A DNA stretch of 64,000 nt from Pseudoalteromonas rubra (GTDB taxonomy: Bacteria; Pseudomonadota; Gammaproteobacteria; Enterobacterales; Alteromonadaceae): contig NZ_PNCJ01000014.1 in assembly GCF_005887115.1 (NCBI RefSeq), forward strand, positions 186,001 to 250,000, given 5' to 3'. Every line of letters starts with the position of its first letter. Position 1 is the first letter of the stretch. Positions 15,585 through 23,551 of the stretch are shown here, piece by piece. Both the position numbers and the translations under genes were made by a program. The notes under the pieces are model-generated. The model worked only from the letters and a program-made list of their open reading frames with translations, searched no databases and was not told the DNA's origin.

Positions 15585-17660
15585 ATGATGAAGAATAAAA
15601 ACAAATTAACCAGACTTACACTAAGTGTTGCATTGAGTACCGTATTGGGCACGGCCATGTTGTCGGGTTGCACACAGAATAATGCGCAACAGGCCATACA
15701 GCCTGCTATCGAGCAAAGCGCACTTGTGCAGGCTCCGGCTTTTGTGGATGTCGAAAGTCTATTTAGCAGCCGCGATAAAAGTGCGGTTACTCTTTCTCCC
15801 GATGGCAAATGGATTGCTTTTTTAAAGATGCACAATGGCGCACAGAACCTATTTGTAGTTGCCGCCGATACGCCTGACGCAGCGCCTGTTGCTGTTACGA
15901 CTCTGACGGACTCAGTTGACAGTTTTATCTGGTCAGCTTATGAAAATGACATCATTTTTAGTAAAGATCACCAGGGCAACGAAAACCGTCAGTTATATAA
16001 ACTGGCACTAAATGACCAAAACCCAGCGATCAGTGCAATGACTCGGTTAACGCATAACGACAAGGTTGATTACAAGCTGCTGGAGCAGTCGAAACACGAT
16101 GTTAATATATTGGCCGTGGCAGCAAACCACCGTGATGCGGCACGTAGGGACTTCTTCCACCTGGCTATGGATACGGGTCACCTTGAGCTGACTCAGGTAA
16201 ATACTCTCAACCTGTCTGATGCTCAGCTTAGCAGCACTGGAATGGTTGTCGTTGGCGCAGGGATGAATGATGATAACTCCCGCAGCTTGTATCAGTTTGA
16301 TGGGCAATCCTGGCAGACTGTACTCACAACAGAAAGTGGTGAATTACTGGATATCATCAGTTTCAACGAGGACACCAATACGGCTTATATCGCAGCCAGT
16401 ATTGAAGGGCGAGACAAGCTGGAGCTGCTGCGGGTCAATCTGACTGACAAGTCTATAGTGACTGAACACGCTGATCCGCTGGGGGAGTCTGATCTGCATC
16501 ATGTAGTGTTCGATGAGCAGGGACAGATTTTGATCGCGTCATATTATGGAGGGAGACTACGTAACTACACGCTGACAGAAAAGGCGTCTAAGGTATTGGC
16601 ACAAATAGAAAGCTACTTCACTGAGGACATAGAACTCAAGGTTGAACAAGTAAATAAAGAGGGACAGTGGATCCTGACAGTGTCTTACGCTGATAAACCC
16701 GATGAGAAATACGCCTATTCTCCGGCTCAGAACACGCTGACAGGGTTGCTCAATGAAGCACCTGAGTTTGACCCTGAACTATTGGGGGACAGAAAGTCGA
16801 TTACCTATACTGCCTCTGACGGAGTTGAAATTCAGGCTTATCTAACGTTACCTAAGCATGTTCAAAAAAACTTGCCAACCATAGTGCTGCCTCATGGCGG
16901 CCCATGGGCGAGAGATCAGTGGGGCTATAGCAGTGATTATTTTGTACCTGTAGCTCATTACTTTGCAAACCGTGGTTATGCAGTGCTGCAACCTAACTTT
17001 CGCGGGTCTCTCGGGTTTGGTAAGCGCTTTGTTCAGCTGGGTGAAAAAAACTGGGGTACTGGCACTATGCAACAGGACCTGACCGATGGTGTAAACTACT
17101 TGGTAGGGCAAGGTATTACTGATAAACAGCGTGTTGGCATTATGGGAGCTTCTTATGGCGGATATGCTGCGCTCGCTGGTGCGACGTTTACGCCAGATGT
17201 CTATAAAGCGGTGATTTCGTATGTTGGCCCGTCCAGCTTGATCACTTTGATGGAATCTTTCCCTGCACATTTTCGTCCTTATCTGGGGACCTGGTATGTG
17301 TCAGTAGGAGATCCTGAGGTTGCTAAAGACAGAGCGGATATGGAATCACGCTCGCCAATTAATTTTGTGGACCAAATCAAAGCGCCTCTGATGCTGGTGC
17401 AAGGTGCAAATGATCCCCGTGTTACACAGAACGAGTCGGACAATATCGCCAGAGCCCTGGCTGCTAAAAATCATCCCGTCGAGTACATTCTCGCTAAAGA
17501 CGAAGGACATGGTTTCCTGAAACAAAATAACAAACTGGCCTCGATTGTGGCGATGGAGCAGTTTTTTGCTAAGCATCTGGGTGGCGGTAACTCGAACAAG
17601 GTAGACCCGGCAATTAGTGCACATTTAGACACACTGCGTGTCGATACCACAAAGCTATAG
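15585..17660 (+). CDS. S9 family prolyl oligopeptidase-type peptidase, lipoprotein
   Basis: A 691-aa enzyme: lipobox L-S-G-C with Cys29, an N-terminal seven-bladed propeller region (D-G-K-W-I-A-F-L-style repeats, ~60-400), then an alpha/beta hydrolase domain with the S9 triad Ser523 (G-A-S-Y-G-G-Y), Asp610 (G-A-N-D-P-R-V) and His642 (E-G-H-G-F). It cleaves short peptides, often dipeptidyl or acylaminoacyl type. Lipidation places it in the envelope, where it could digest peptides released by exoproteases. ATG 15585 or 15588 is preferred over 15555 because AAGGAG sits at 15575-15580. An intrinsic terminator follows. Confidence 0.92.
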   Translation: MMKNKNKLTRLTLSVALSTVLGTAMLSGCTQNNAQQAIQPAIEQSALVQAPAFVDVESLFSSRDKSAVTLSPDGKWIAFLKMHNGAQNLFVVAADTPDAAPVAVTTLTDSVDSFIWSAYENDIIFSKDHQGNENRQLYKLALNDQNPAISAMTRLTHNDKVDYKLLEQSKHDVNILAVAANHRDAARRDFFHLAMDTGHLELTQVNTLNLSDAQLSSTGMVVVGAGMNDDNSRSLYQFDGQSWQTVLTTESGELLDIISFNEDTNTAYIAASIEGRDKLELLRVNLTDKSIVTEHADPLGESDLHHVVFDEQGQILIASYYGGRLRNYTLTEKASKVLAQIESYFTEDIELKVEQVNKEGQWILTVSYADKPDEKYAYSPAQNTLTGLLNEAPEFDPELLGDRKSITYTASDGVEIQAYLTLPKHVQKNLPTIVLPHGGPWARDQWGYSSDYFVPVAHYFANRGYAVLQPNFRGSLGFGKRFVQLGEKNWGTGTMQQDLTDGVNYLVGQGITDKQRVGIMGASYGGYAALAGATFTPDVYKAVISYVGPSSLITLMESFPAHFRPYLGTWYVSVGDPEVAKDRADMESRSPINFVDQIKAPLMLVQGANDPRVTQNESDNIARALAAKNHPVEYILAKDEGHGFLKQNNKLASIVAMEQFFAKHLGGGNSNKVDPAISAHLDTLRVDTTKL

Positions 17661-17688
17661 TGGCAGTTACGTCACATTAATAAAGATC

Positions 17689-17718
17689 AAACAGGGCGAT
17701 TTAATCGCCCTGTTTTTT
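17689..17718 (+). terminator. Intrinsic terminator after the S9 peptidase gene
   Basis: AACAGGGCGAT / ATCGCCCTGTT stem with a TTA loop, followed by a run of T. It lies between convergent genes and, with A residues on the other flank, may work in both directions. Confidence 0.88.
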
Positions 17719-17740
17719 GTGATCTTGCAAGTACCCGGAG

Positions 17741-18631
17741 TTACATAGAGATGGGGCCTTCAGACATAACAGAGAGCAGAAAAGGCGTATAGCCCATGAT
17801 GCCGATTAGCATAAGCAGGGTAAGCACACATAAGGTTATACTGACTGCCAGTTTTACCCGCGGGTTTCGGCTTGACTGAGCATAAAAGAAAAGCTGTGCC
17901 GTCAATAGTGGGATCAAAAAGCAGCCAAAAGTCCACAGTGTGAAGAAGGGATCGCCAAATGCGGGGTTAAGACCCAATGTGGTGCCTGTGATCAGGTAAC
18001 TGAATACACCCACTCTCAGAAACCATTGTGCATTTGAAACAAGAAACAAACAGATAGCCCACTTTCTGTGACTTTCAATGTCTTTTTTTATTGCACTGTG
18101 TACCGTTAAATAGGCGAACCCCAGGATCAATGACCCATTAATGCTGGTACCTATGTCGCCTAATTGGATAGGGTTGGTGTCTCTGAACCACACCAGATAA
18201 TATCCTGAGAGTGCCAGTAAGATGACGGTGAGCAGATAAACGTAGCCATTGACTCTATGAAACGCTGGAAAGCGGCTGCGCATTTTGGGAAGAAGTTGAA
18301 ATACGCCACCAAACGCCACGATGCCAGCGCCGATTGCGTGGGCGGCAAATGCCATGTTACCCGCAAAGTCTCCGGCATGATAGGGAGTAGCCCCCATCAC
18401 CTCCCAACGATTCCAGATTTCCATATTGTTATTGATCACCGAAAATCCGTAAAACTTGATAATGTAGTAAAAGAAAAACCACTGCCCGAGTAGCACGGAT
18501 ATAAACCAGAATATGACACTGTAACTGAGTGCTTTACCTCGGGTCTTTATTGGCAGCGGCTGGCGCGACTTTATTGTGGTTGTTTTTTTAATCGCTTCTG
18601 GCGCAGAAGCATTTTCGAGTGTTTTGTCCAT
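17741..18631 (-). CDS. DUF2306 family multi-pass membrane protein
   Basis: A 296-aa protein with about seven membrane helices after a ~30-residue basic N-terminus. The DUF2306 core is visible: A-A-H-A-I-G-A-G-I-V-A-F-G-G, then R-x-R-F-P-A-F-H-R-V-N-G-Y-V-Y, with His residues at helix ends that could bind heme (related to the b-type four-helix membrane folds), although heme binding is not shown. Later, H-S-A-I-K-K-D-I-E-S-H-R-K-W-A fits the family. AAGGGG is 7 nt before the ATG. Function is unknown. Convergent with the peptidase gene across a terminator. Confidence 0.82.
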   Translation of the reverse strand: MDKTLENASAPEAIKKTTTIKSRQPLPIKTRGKALSYSVIFWFISVLLGQWFFFYYIIKFYGFSVINNNMEIWNRWEVMGATPYHAGDFAGNMAFAAHAIGAGIVAFGGVFQLLPKMRSRFPAFHRVNGYVYLLTVILLALSGYYLVWFRDTNPIQLGDIGTSINGSLILGFAYLTVHSAIKKDIESHRKWAICLFLVSNAQWFLRVGVFSYLITGTTLGLNPAFGDPFFTLWTFGCFLIPLLTAQLFFYAQSSRNPRVKLAVSITLCVLTLLMLIGIMGYTPFLLSVMSEGPISM

Positions 18632-18969
18632 TTTGACGTCCCCTTAGCTGTGAATATGTTGGCAAGTTTGCTGAAAGGGAAATGTTCTGTCGTTCGAATG
18701 GGCCTTTTAGAACCTAATTTATAAGACAGGGTACAAGAAAGCAGGCGCTTAAAGCGATGCTCAGTAGGCGAGAAGCCGGTTGAGAAAACAACTTTAAAAG
18801 AAGGGGAATGGTATCAAAATAAAAAATTATAATTACACTAATCAAATGATTAGTGTTTTTCTATCGTGTTTTTACTGATAGCAGGTAGCACCTCATCTAC
18901 CTGCTTTTACATCATCTAAATAAATTGCTTAGTGTACGTCGCCCAGCGGTCAGTTAACCGGGCTTATAG
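18632..18969. other. 338-bp intergenic region with two hairpin/T-tract structures
   Basis: No gene is seen. Two perfect stem-loops followed by T runs point in the plus direction: ACACTAATCA/TGATTAGTGT then TTTT (18835-18860), and AGCAGGTAG/CTACCTGCT then TTTT (18880-18909). Both flanking genes are on the minus strand, so these would not terminate them in that orientation. The first stem also has an AT-rich tract with six T on its minus-strand side and might end the acyltransferase transcript. Confidence 0.5.
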
Positions 18970-20151
18970 TTATGAAACTGGCGTAGCTTGTTGCTGGGAG
19001 CGGGCTGTTTTAACCCTTTTTCCGTTGAGCAAGACACCTATCAAGGTGTGTCTGACCAGCAGTTGATAGCTTAGCAGACCGAGGGCCATGGTCGCAGACA
19101 CGGCAACGAGCATTTTAAGCCAGGGCGACAAAGTGGTATTACTCAGTGGGAACTGGATATACATTAGTACCGGTACATGGATAAGGTAGATCCAGTAAGA
19201 GGCATCCGACAAATACTTGTTTAGCTGGCTGAATTGGTTGAGCCATTTATAGCCTGCCAAAAAGGCCACGCCAGTCCAGGCCACAATCGCAATTGACTGA
19301 GCGATGACAACATAGATATCGATATGTTCAGGTGTTGTTACGCCTGTATTGGCCGCGCGAATTATGGCTTCCAACGAGGGAGAAGGTGGCATGAGATAAA
19401 AATAAGGCACCAATGACAGACATGCTATTGTCAACAACGGAATAAAGTTATGGGCATACTGCTCTACCCGAATATGATGGTGGTAAAGTCCGGCACCGAC
19501 CAGGAATAGAACACCATAAAAGCCATAGGACCAAAGCTCCGGATAGAGTTTATCAGGTGCCGGAAACGGCACCAGCTGCTGATACAGTGCGACCGTAAGC
19601 AAAATGGGTAAAGCCACAAGCAGAAAAGCCGGGCGTACAATCACTGCCAATATCGACTGATACAGACTGGCGTGCATTTGCAACAGCCAAAAGAGTAAAC
19701 AGAACTGGGTCAGGTTCCACAAAAACCATAAATGCATGGTCGAGATAATCGGCTCTTTCACAGACTGAAAAACCGTAAACAGGGCTGGTTTTTCGTGAGC
19801 GATTTCAGCTCCCCAGCCAAGCGCATGGAAAAGTACCAGCATGGTCAGAGGAAAAAACACCACAAATGGCAGTAATACGCGTTTTAGACGGTTGGTTATA
19901 AAGCCAGTGCCACCACGTTTGCTAATTAACAGGGCCGCACAAAATCCGGCGATGACAAAAAATAGCGGCATTCGGAATAAGTGTGACCAGATAGCAAAGT
20001 AGTCAAATGCGACGTGATTTGTCGGGTCGGCGGTAAACCAGATATTTGAAAAGTAAGGACCATAGGCCAGCGCAGCATGAAACACGACACCCAGTAACAG
20101 AGCCAGACTACGCAAGTTGTCTATATAGTGAAAACGAGGAGATGATTGCAT
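18970..20151 (-). CDS. Acyltransferase 3 family membrane protein (OpgC/MdoC-like)
   Basis: A 393-aa integral membrane acyltransferase with about ten helices. It opens with the family signature R-F-H-Y-I-D-N-L-R-S-L-A, followed by G-V-V-F-H-A-A-L-A-Y (catalytic-type His), then F-R-M-P-L-F-F-V-I-A-G-F and L-K-R-V-L-L-P-F. These features resemble OpgC (MdoC), which succinylates periplasmic glucans, and related O-acyltransferases of surface sugars. The substrate is not identifiable, and no opgGH is nearby. I use ATG 20151 with AAGGA 8 nt upstream; an upstream in-frame start at 20241 would add 30 residues lacking family similarity. Confidence 0.85.
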   Translation of the reverse strand: MQSSPRFHYIDNLRSLALLLGVVFHAALAYGPYFSNIWFTADPTNHVAFDYFAIWSHLFRMPLFFVIAGFCAALLISKRGGTGFITNRLKRVLLPFVVFFPLTMLVLFHALGWGAEIAHEKPALFTVFQSVKEPIISTMHLWFLWNLTQFCLLFWLLQMHASLYQSILAVIVRPAFLLVALPILLTVALYQQLVPFPAPDKLYPELWSYGFYGVLFLVGAGLYHHHIRVEQYAHNFIPLLTIACLSLVPYFYLMPPSPSLEAIIRAANTGVTTPEHIDIYVVIAQSIAIVAWTGVAFLAGYKWLNQFSQLNKYLSDASYWIYLIHVPVLMYIQFPLSNTTLSPWLKMLVAVSATMALGLLSYQLLVRHTLIGVLLNGKRVKTARSQQQATPVS

Positions 20152-20312
20152 AACGTTTATCCTTAAAAACTGCAACTCTGCACAGATTATCACCAAATGT
20201 CTTGAGGGAACAACTATATAGGAACAATCGTGTGATTCCATCAGTGCTGTGATAAAGTTTTACCATTCAGCCGGGTGTCCGGCGTCTAAAAAAGCGCTCT
20301 TTCGTGTTTCGT

Positions 20313-20837
20313 TCACAACATTCTTTGCAATATTGCTCGTCCACCAAGCTGATGCTTTATTACCGCCAGAATATGTACAGTGACCATAAGCAGCAACATA
20401 ACATTGCTAATCACGTGTATGCGGGCAAATACGTCCTGCAGGCTCGTGGTGCTGAGCAAAGGCGGCACAGTAAACAGGCCAAACACGCAGAACGAACGCT
20501 GCATCATTAATACACCGGAGCACATTACAATACTCGTAAGCAAGTAAATGAATTTATGCGCTGTACAGGCGAGGTTTGCGTGGCGTAAGCTGAGTTGTTC
20601 GAGTTGGGTCGGTGGTGTGCAGGTAATTCTATGTACCAGACGCCAGAGGAATAGCGGAAAATAGACGAAGGTCAAAGAGACATTGAAGGTACTGAGTGTT
20701 CTTTTGGTTGTGCTGTCTACTTCAAATAAGGCCATGTAAAAACCAGACAACATCGCCCATAGGATCACGGCGGCTGAGATCCAGTGAAGCGCACGTGCCG
20801 TGCGGTCAAACTTATCTGTTGAAGTTGTGTACGTCAT
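20313..20837 (-). CDS. Cytochrome b561 family membrane protein
   Basis: A 174-aa four-helix membrane cytochrome. Likely heme b ligands and family motifs: R-A-L-H-W-I-S-A at the start of TM1, L-W-R-L-V-H-R at the end of TM2, A-H-K-F-I-Y-L in TM3, and R-I-H-V-I-S-N and V-H-I-L-A-V-I-K-H in TM4. Related E. coli proteins (CybB, YceJ, YodB) move electrons from quinol, and CybB oxidises superoxide. AAGGACTG lies 7 nt before the ATG. No partner such as YceI is adjacent. The assignment to a particular subfamily is not certain. Confidence 0.9.
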   Translation of the reverse strand: MTYTTSTDKFDRTARALHWISAAVILWAMLSGFYMALFEVDSTTKRTLSTFNVSLTFVYFPLFLWRLVHRITCTPPTQLEQLSLRHANLACTAHKFIYLLTSIVMCSGVLMMQRSFCVFGLFTVPPLLSTTSLQDVFARIHVISNVMLLLMVTVHILAVIKHQLGGRAILQRML

Positions 20838-21152
20838 TTTAGCAGTCCTTTTTTACTCACACTACGCTGTAGAGAGTTAAAATACGGTTAACACTCCGAT
20901 GTACTGAACCTGTTACTCTGGCTGTCGAAACGGACAGTGTGTCTGTGTAACCATTACATCATCCTTAGATCAGCCTGAGTCAGCATACTTGCCCTTTTCG
21001 TACTAAAGTTTAGAAGGTCACTGCGCGAAATTGAGATGTCTGAATATGAAAAAAAATAATGTACTAAGTGTCAACGGATCAACACCTTGCATTATCCTCG
21101 ATGCAAATAAACCTGTGTGCCAGGTTGCAGCCAAAGTAGCAGGTGGCTTCGC
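20838..21152. other. 315-bp divergent intergenic region
   Basis: Holds the promoters of the cytochrome b561 and Kef-type genes. A weak CTGTC/GACAG inverted repeat lies around 20927-20945. No open frame, RNA or clear operator was recognised. Confidence 0.4.
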
Positions 21153-23021
21153 ATGACTGGCTATTTTATCCAGGCTTTCATTTATCTGGCAGCCGCCGTC
21201 ATTATGGTGCCGCTGGCAAAAAAACTGGGGCTGGGCTCGGTACTGGGTTATCTCATTGCAGGGGTGATTATCGGTCCTGTATCCGGCATGGTGGGTGAAG
21301 AAACCATAACAATTCAGCATTTTGCTGAGTTCGGGGTGGTGATGATGTTGTTTCTGGTCGGACTGGAGCTGCATCCTCAGATGCTTTGGCAAATGCGTCA
21401 TCGGTTATTAGGCCTGGGCGGGTTGCAGGTCACCGGCAGCGCAGTCCTTTTGGCGCTGATTGCCTGGTTACTGGGGCAGCCCGTGAGCGTTGCAGTGGCA
21501 ATCGGCTTGGTATTCTCTTTGTCTTCTACAGCGATTGTACTGCAAACCTTTAATGAAAAAGGTCTGACAAAGACCGAAGGCGGGCACAATGCCTTTTCAG
21601 TGTTGCTGATGCAAGATATTGCCGTGATCCCCATACTGGCATTTATTCCGGTTCTGGCACTGCCCGAGTTGGTCAGTGCTGCACAGACGATGCAAACCAC
21701 GGCGCAGCACCATGAATCACTGAGCTTAGTGGCTGGATTGCCAACCTGGGCCTATGCCGGTGCGATTTTTGCCAGCATCGCAGGGGTTGTCGTGATAGGG
21801 CATTACCTGAGTCGCCCCTTGTTTCATTATGTTGCTAACTCAGGGTTACGGGAAATCTTTGTGGCAACTGCCTTGTTGCTTGTCATTGGCATTGCCGCTT
21901 TGATGAGCCTGGTGGGGTTATCTCCGGCTTTAGGCACCTTTCTGGCAGGTGTGGTATTGGCTAACAGTGAATTTCGTCATGAGCTGGAATCAAATATTGA
22001 ACCCTTTAAAGGCTTACTGCTGGGGCTGTTTTTTATTACTGTCGGGGCAGGTATTAACTTTACCATATTGTCCGAGCATCTAATCCTGATCATGACACTT
22101 ACGCTCACAGTGATGTTAGTCAAAGCTGGTGTACTGTGGGCTCTGGCAATGTTATTTAAAATTCGCAACAGTGATCGCTGGTTATTTGCTCTGAGTTTGT
22201 CTCAGGCTGGCGAGTTTGGTTTTGTACTTTTGAGTTATGCACTGCAAAACCATGTTATTCCTGCTACGACTGTGAGCTTGCTACAGCTCGTTGTCGCCTT
22301 ATCTATGTTTCTGACACCTATGCTGTTTATTCTCTACGACAAAGTCATATTACCGCGCTATCAGCAGACCACTAATCCTCAGGCATATGATGATATCCAG
22401 GAGCAGGGTCAGGTGATTATTGCGGGGATTGGTCGATTTGGTCAGATTGTAAACCGATTACTGATCGCCAATGGCGTACACACCGTGGTTATGGATCTCG
22501 ATGTGAATCAGGTTGAGTCAATGCGTCGGATACAAGTTAAAGCCTACTTTGGAGATGCGACACGGCCCGAGCTATTGCACACAGCCGGTATTGAACAGGC
22601 CGCGTTATTGGTGGTAGCTATTGATGATCGGGAAAGTGCCAAGGTACTGGTGCATGCCGTTAAGCAAAACCATCCGAGCGTAACCGTTCTGGCCAGGGCG
22701 TTCGACAGGGGCCATCACTACGAATTAAAACACGCCGGTGCCGATGTGATAGTCAGTGAGACTTACCATTCAGCATTAAATTTGGGGGCTAGTGCACTGA
22801 CTTGCCTGGGTTTTGAGCCTGAGCTTGCCGAGCAGAAAAAACAGGCATTTTGGCAAACTGAAAAGGCAGCATCTGAGCAACTCTACGATACCTGGCAACA
22901 TGGCAGTGAAGGCCAGCAGTACGATCACGATTATCGTAAGCTCTTTATCCAGACGGAAGAGGCCATTAAACAAGCCATGCAATCAGACATCGCCGATGAA
23001 CAGGGGCATACAGACAAATAG
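21153..23021 (+). CDS. Monovalent cation:proton antiporter-2, KefB/KefC type
   Basis: A 622-aa protein: about twelve membrane helices (residues ~1-380) of the CPA2 family, including G-Y-L-I-A-G-V-I-I-G-P and the A-L-G-T-F-L-A-G-V-V-L-A-N helix, then a cytosolic RCK/TrkA-N domain with the nucleotide-binding G-I-G-R-F-G motif and D-L-D. KefB/KefC efflux potassium when glutathione adducts bind, acidifying the cytoplasm for protection from electrophiles. No KefF/KefG-type quinone reductase is adjacent. The start is ATG 21153 with AGGTGG upstream. The stop overlaps a possible GTG start of the next gene by one base. Confidence 0.9.
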   Translation: MTGYFIQAFIYLAAAVIMVPLAKKLGLGSVLGYLIAGVIIGPVSGMVGEETITIQHFAEFGVVMMLFLVGLELHPQMLWQMRHRLLGLGGLQVTGSAVLLALIAWLLGQPVSVAVAIGLVFSLSSTAIVLQTFNEKGLTKTEGGHNAFSVLLMQDIAVIPILAFIPVLALPELVSAAQTMQTTAQHHESLSLVAGLPTWAYAGAIFASIAGVVVIGHYLSRPLFHYVANSGLREIFVATALLLVIGIAALMSLVGLSPALGTFLAGVVLANSEFRHELESNIEPFKGLLLGLFFITVGAGINFTILSEHLILIMTLTLTVMLVKAGVLWALAMLFKIRNSDRWLFALSLSQAGEFGFVLLSYALQNHVIPATTVSLLQLVVALSMFLTPMLFILYDKVILPRYQQTTNPQAYDDIQEQGQVIIAGIGRFGQIVNRLLIANGVHTVVMDLDVNQVESMRRIQVKAYFGDATRPELLHTAGIEQAALLVVAIDDRESAKVLVHAVKQNHPSVTVLARAFDRGHHYELKHAGADVIVSETYHSALNLGASALTCLGFEPELAEQKKQAFWQTEKAASEQLYDTWQHGSEGQQYDHDYRKLFIQTEEAIKQAMQSDIADEQGHTDK

Positions 23022-23359
23022 TGCTGAGCAGGTTCATCAGTCCCAATACTGGCGCAGACAGTGGCAGAGCTGATATGCTACGCGCTTTTAGCGACAACTG
23101 GGTAGAAAACATGATTGACGATAAAGAACTGATCAGCACGCTGGATGAACTGGAAGCCTTTTTAAGGTTAGTGGAAAGTGGCGGCCTGGGCCTCAATAAT
23201 GCCGCAGGTGTAGCACTGGCGACCAACAATAGCAATGGCCGGCCATTTGTCGCGGTGTTGGATGATAATCATCAGCTGATCCTCGGCCGTTGGGTCACTC
23301 AGGAGGTGTTTGACAATGGCAAGGACCTGGTACGTCAGGGGCCGAAAAAAAGCCATTAA
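23021..23359 (+). CDS. Small conserved-looking hypothetical protein
   Basis: Up to 112 aa, not recognised. From GTG 23021 (overlapping the antiporter stop) or from ATG 23075 or ATG 23111, which would give 94 or 82 aa. The core is acidic and amphipathic (D-D-K-E-L-I-S-T-L-D-E-L-E-A-F), then A-G-V-A-L-A-T-N-N-S-N-G-R-P-F-V-A-V-L-D-D. This looks like a compact cytoplasmic alpha/beta protein. The tight junction suggests co-transcription with the antiporter and perhaps a role linked to it, but nothing in the sequence shows what. No strong ribosome binding site marks the start. Confidence 0.55.
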   Translation: MLSRFISPNTGADSGRADMLRAFSDNWVENMIDDKELISTLDELEAFLRLVESGGLGLNNAAGVALATNNSNGRPFVAVLDDNHQLILGRWVTQEVFDNGKDLVRQGPKKSH

Positions 23360-23551
23360 AATTCGCAGGTCAGATGCAGGTTTTTTGCAAGAGTTAGCTA
23401 AATCGAGCACCGACTAAATAAACGATAGGCGCCGGGCGAGGCTGTTGCCAGTGGATTAGGGGTGTTCCCCATCTTATGTATCTGTTTGTAAAAGCTTAAT
23501 ACGGGTAAATTTGAATATAGTGTTATTCGCGAATACCAGCCGGGCAGCCGC

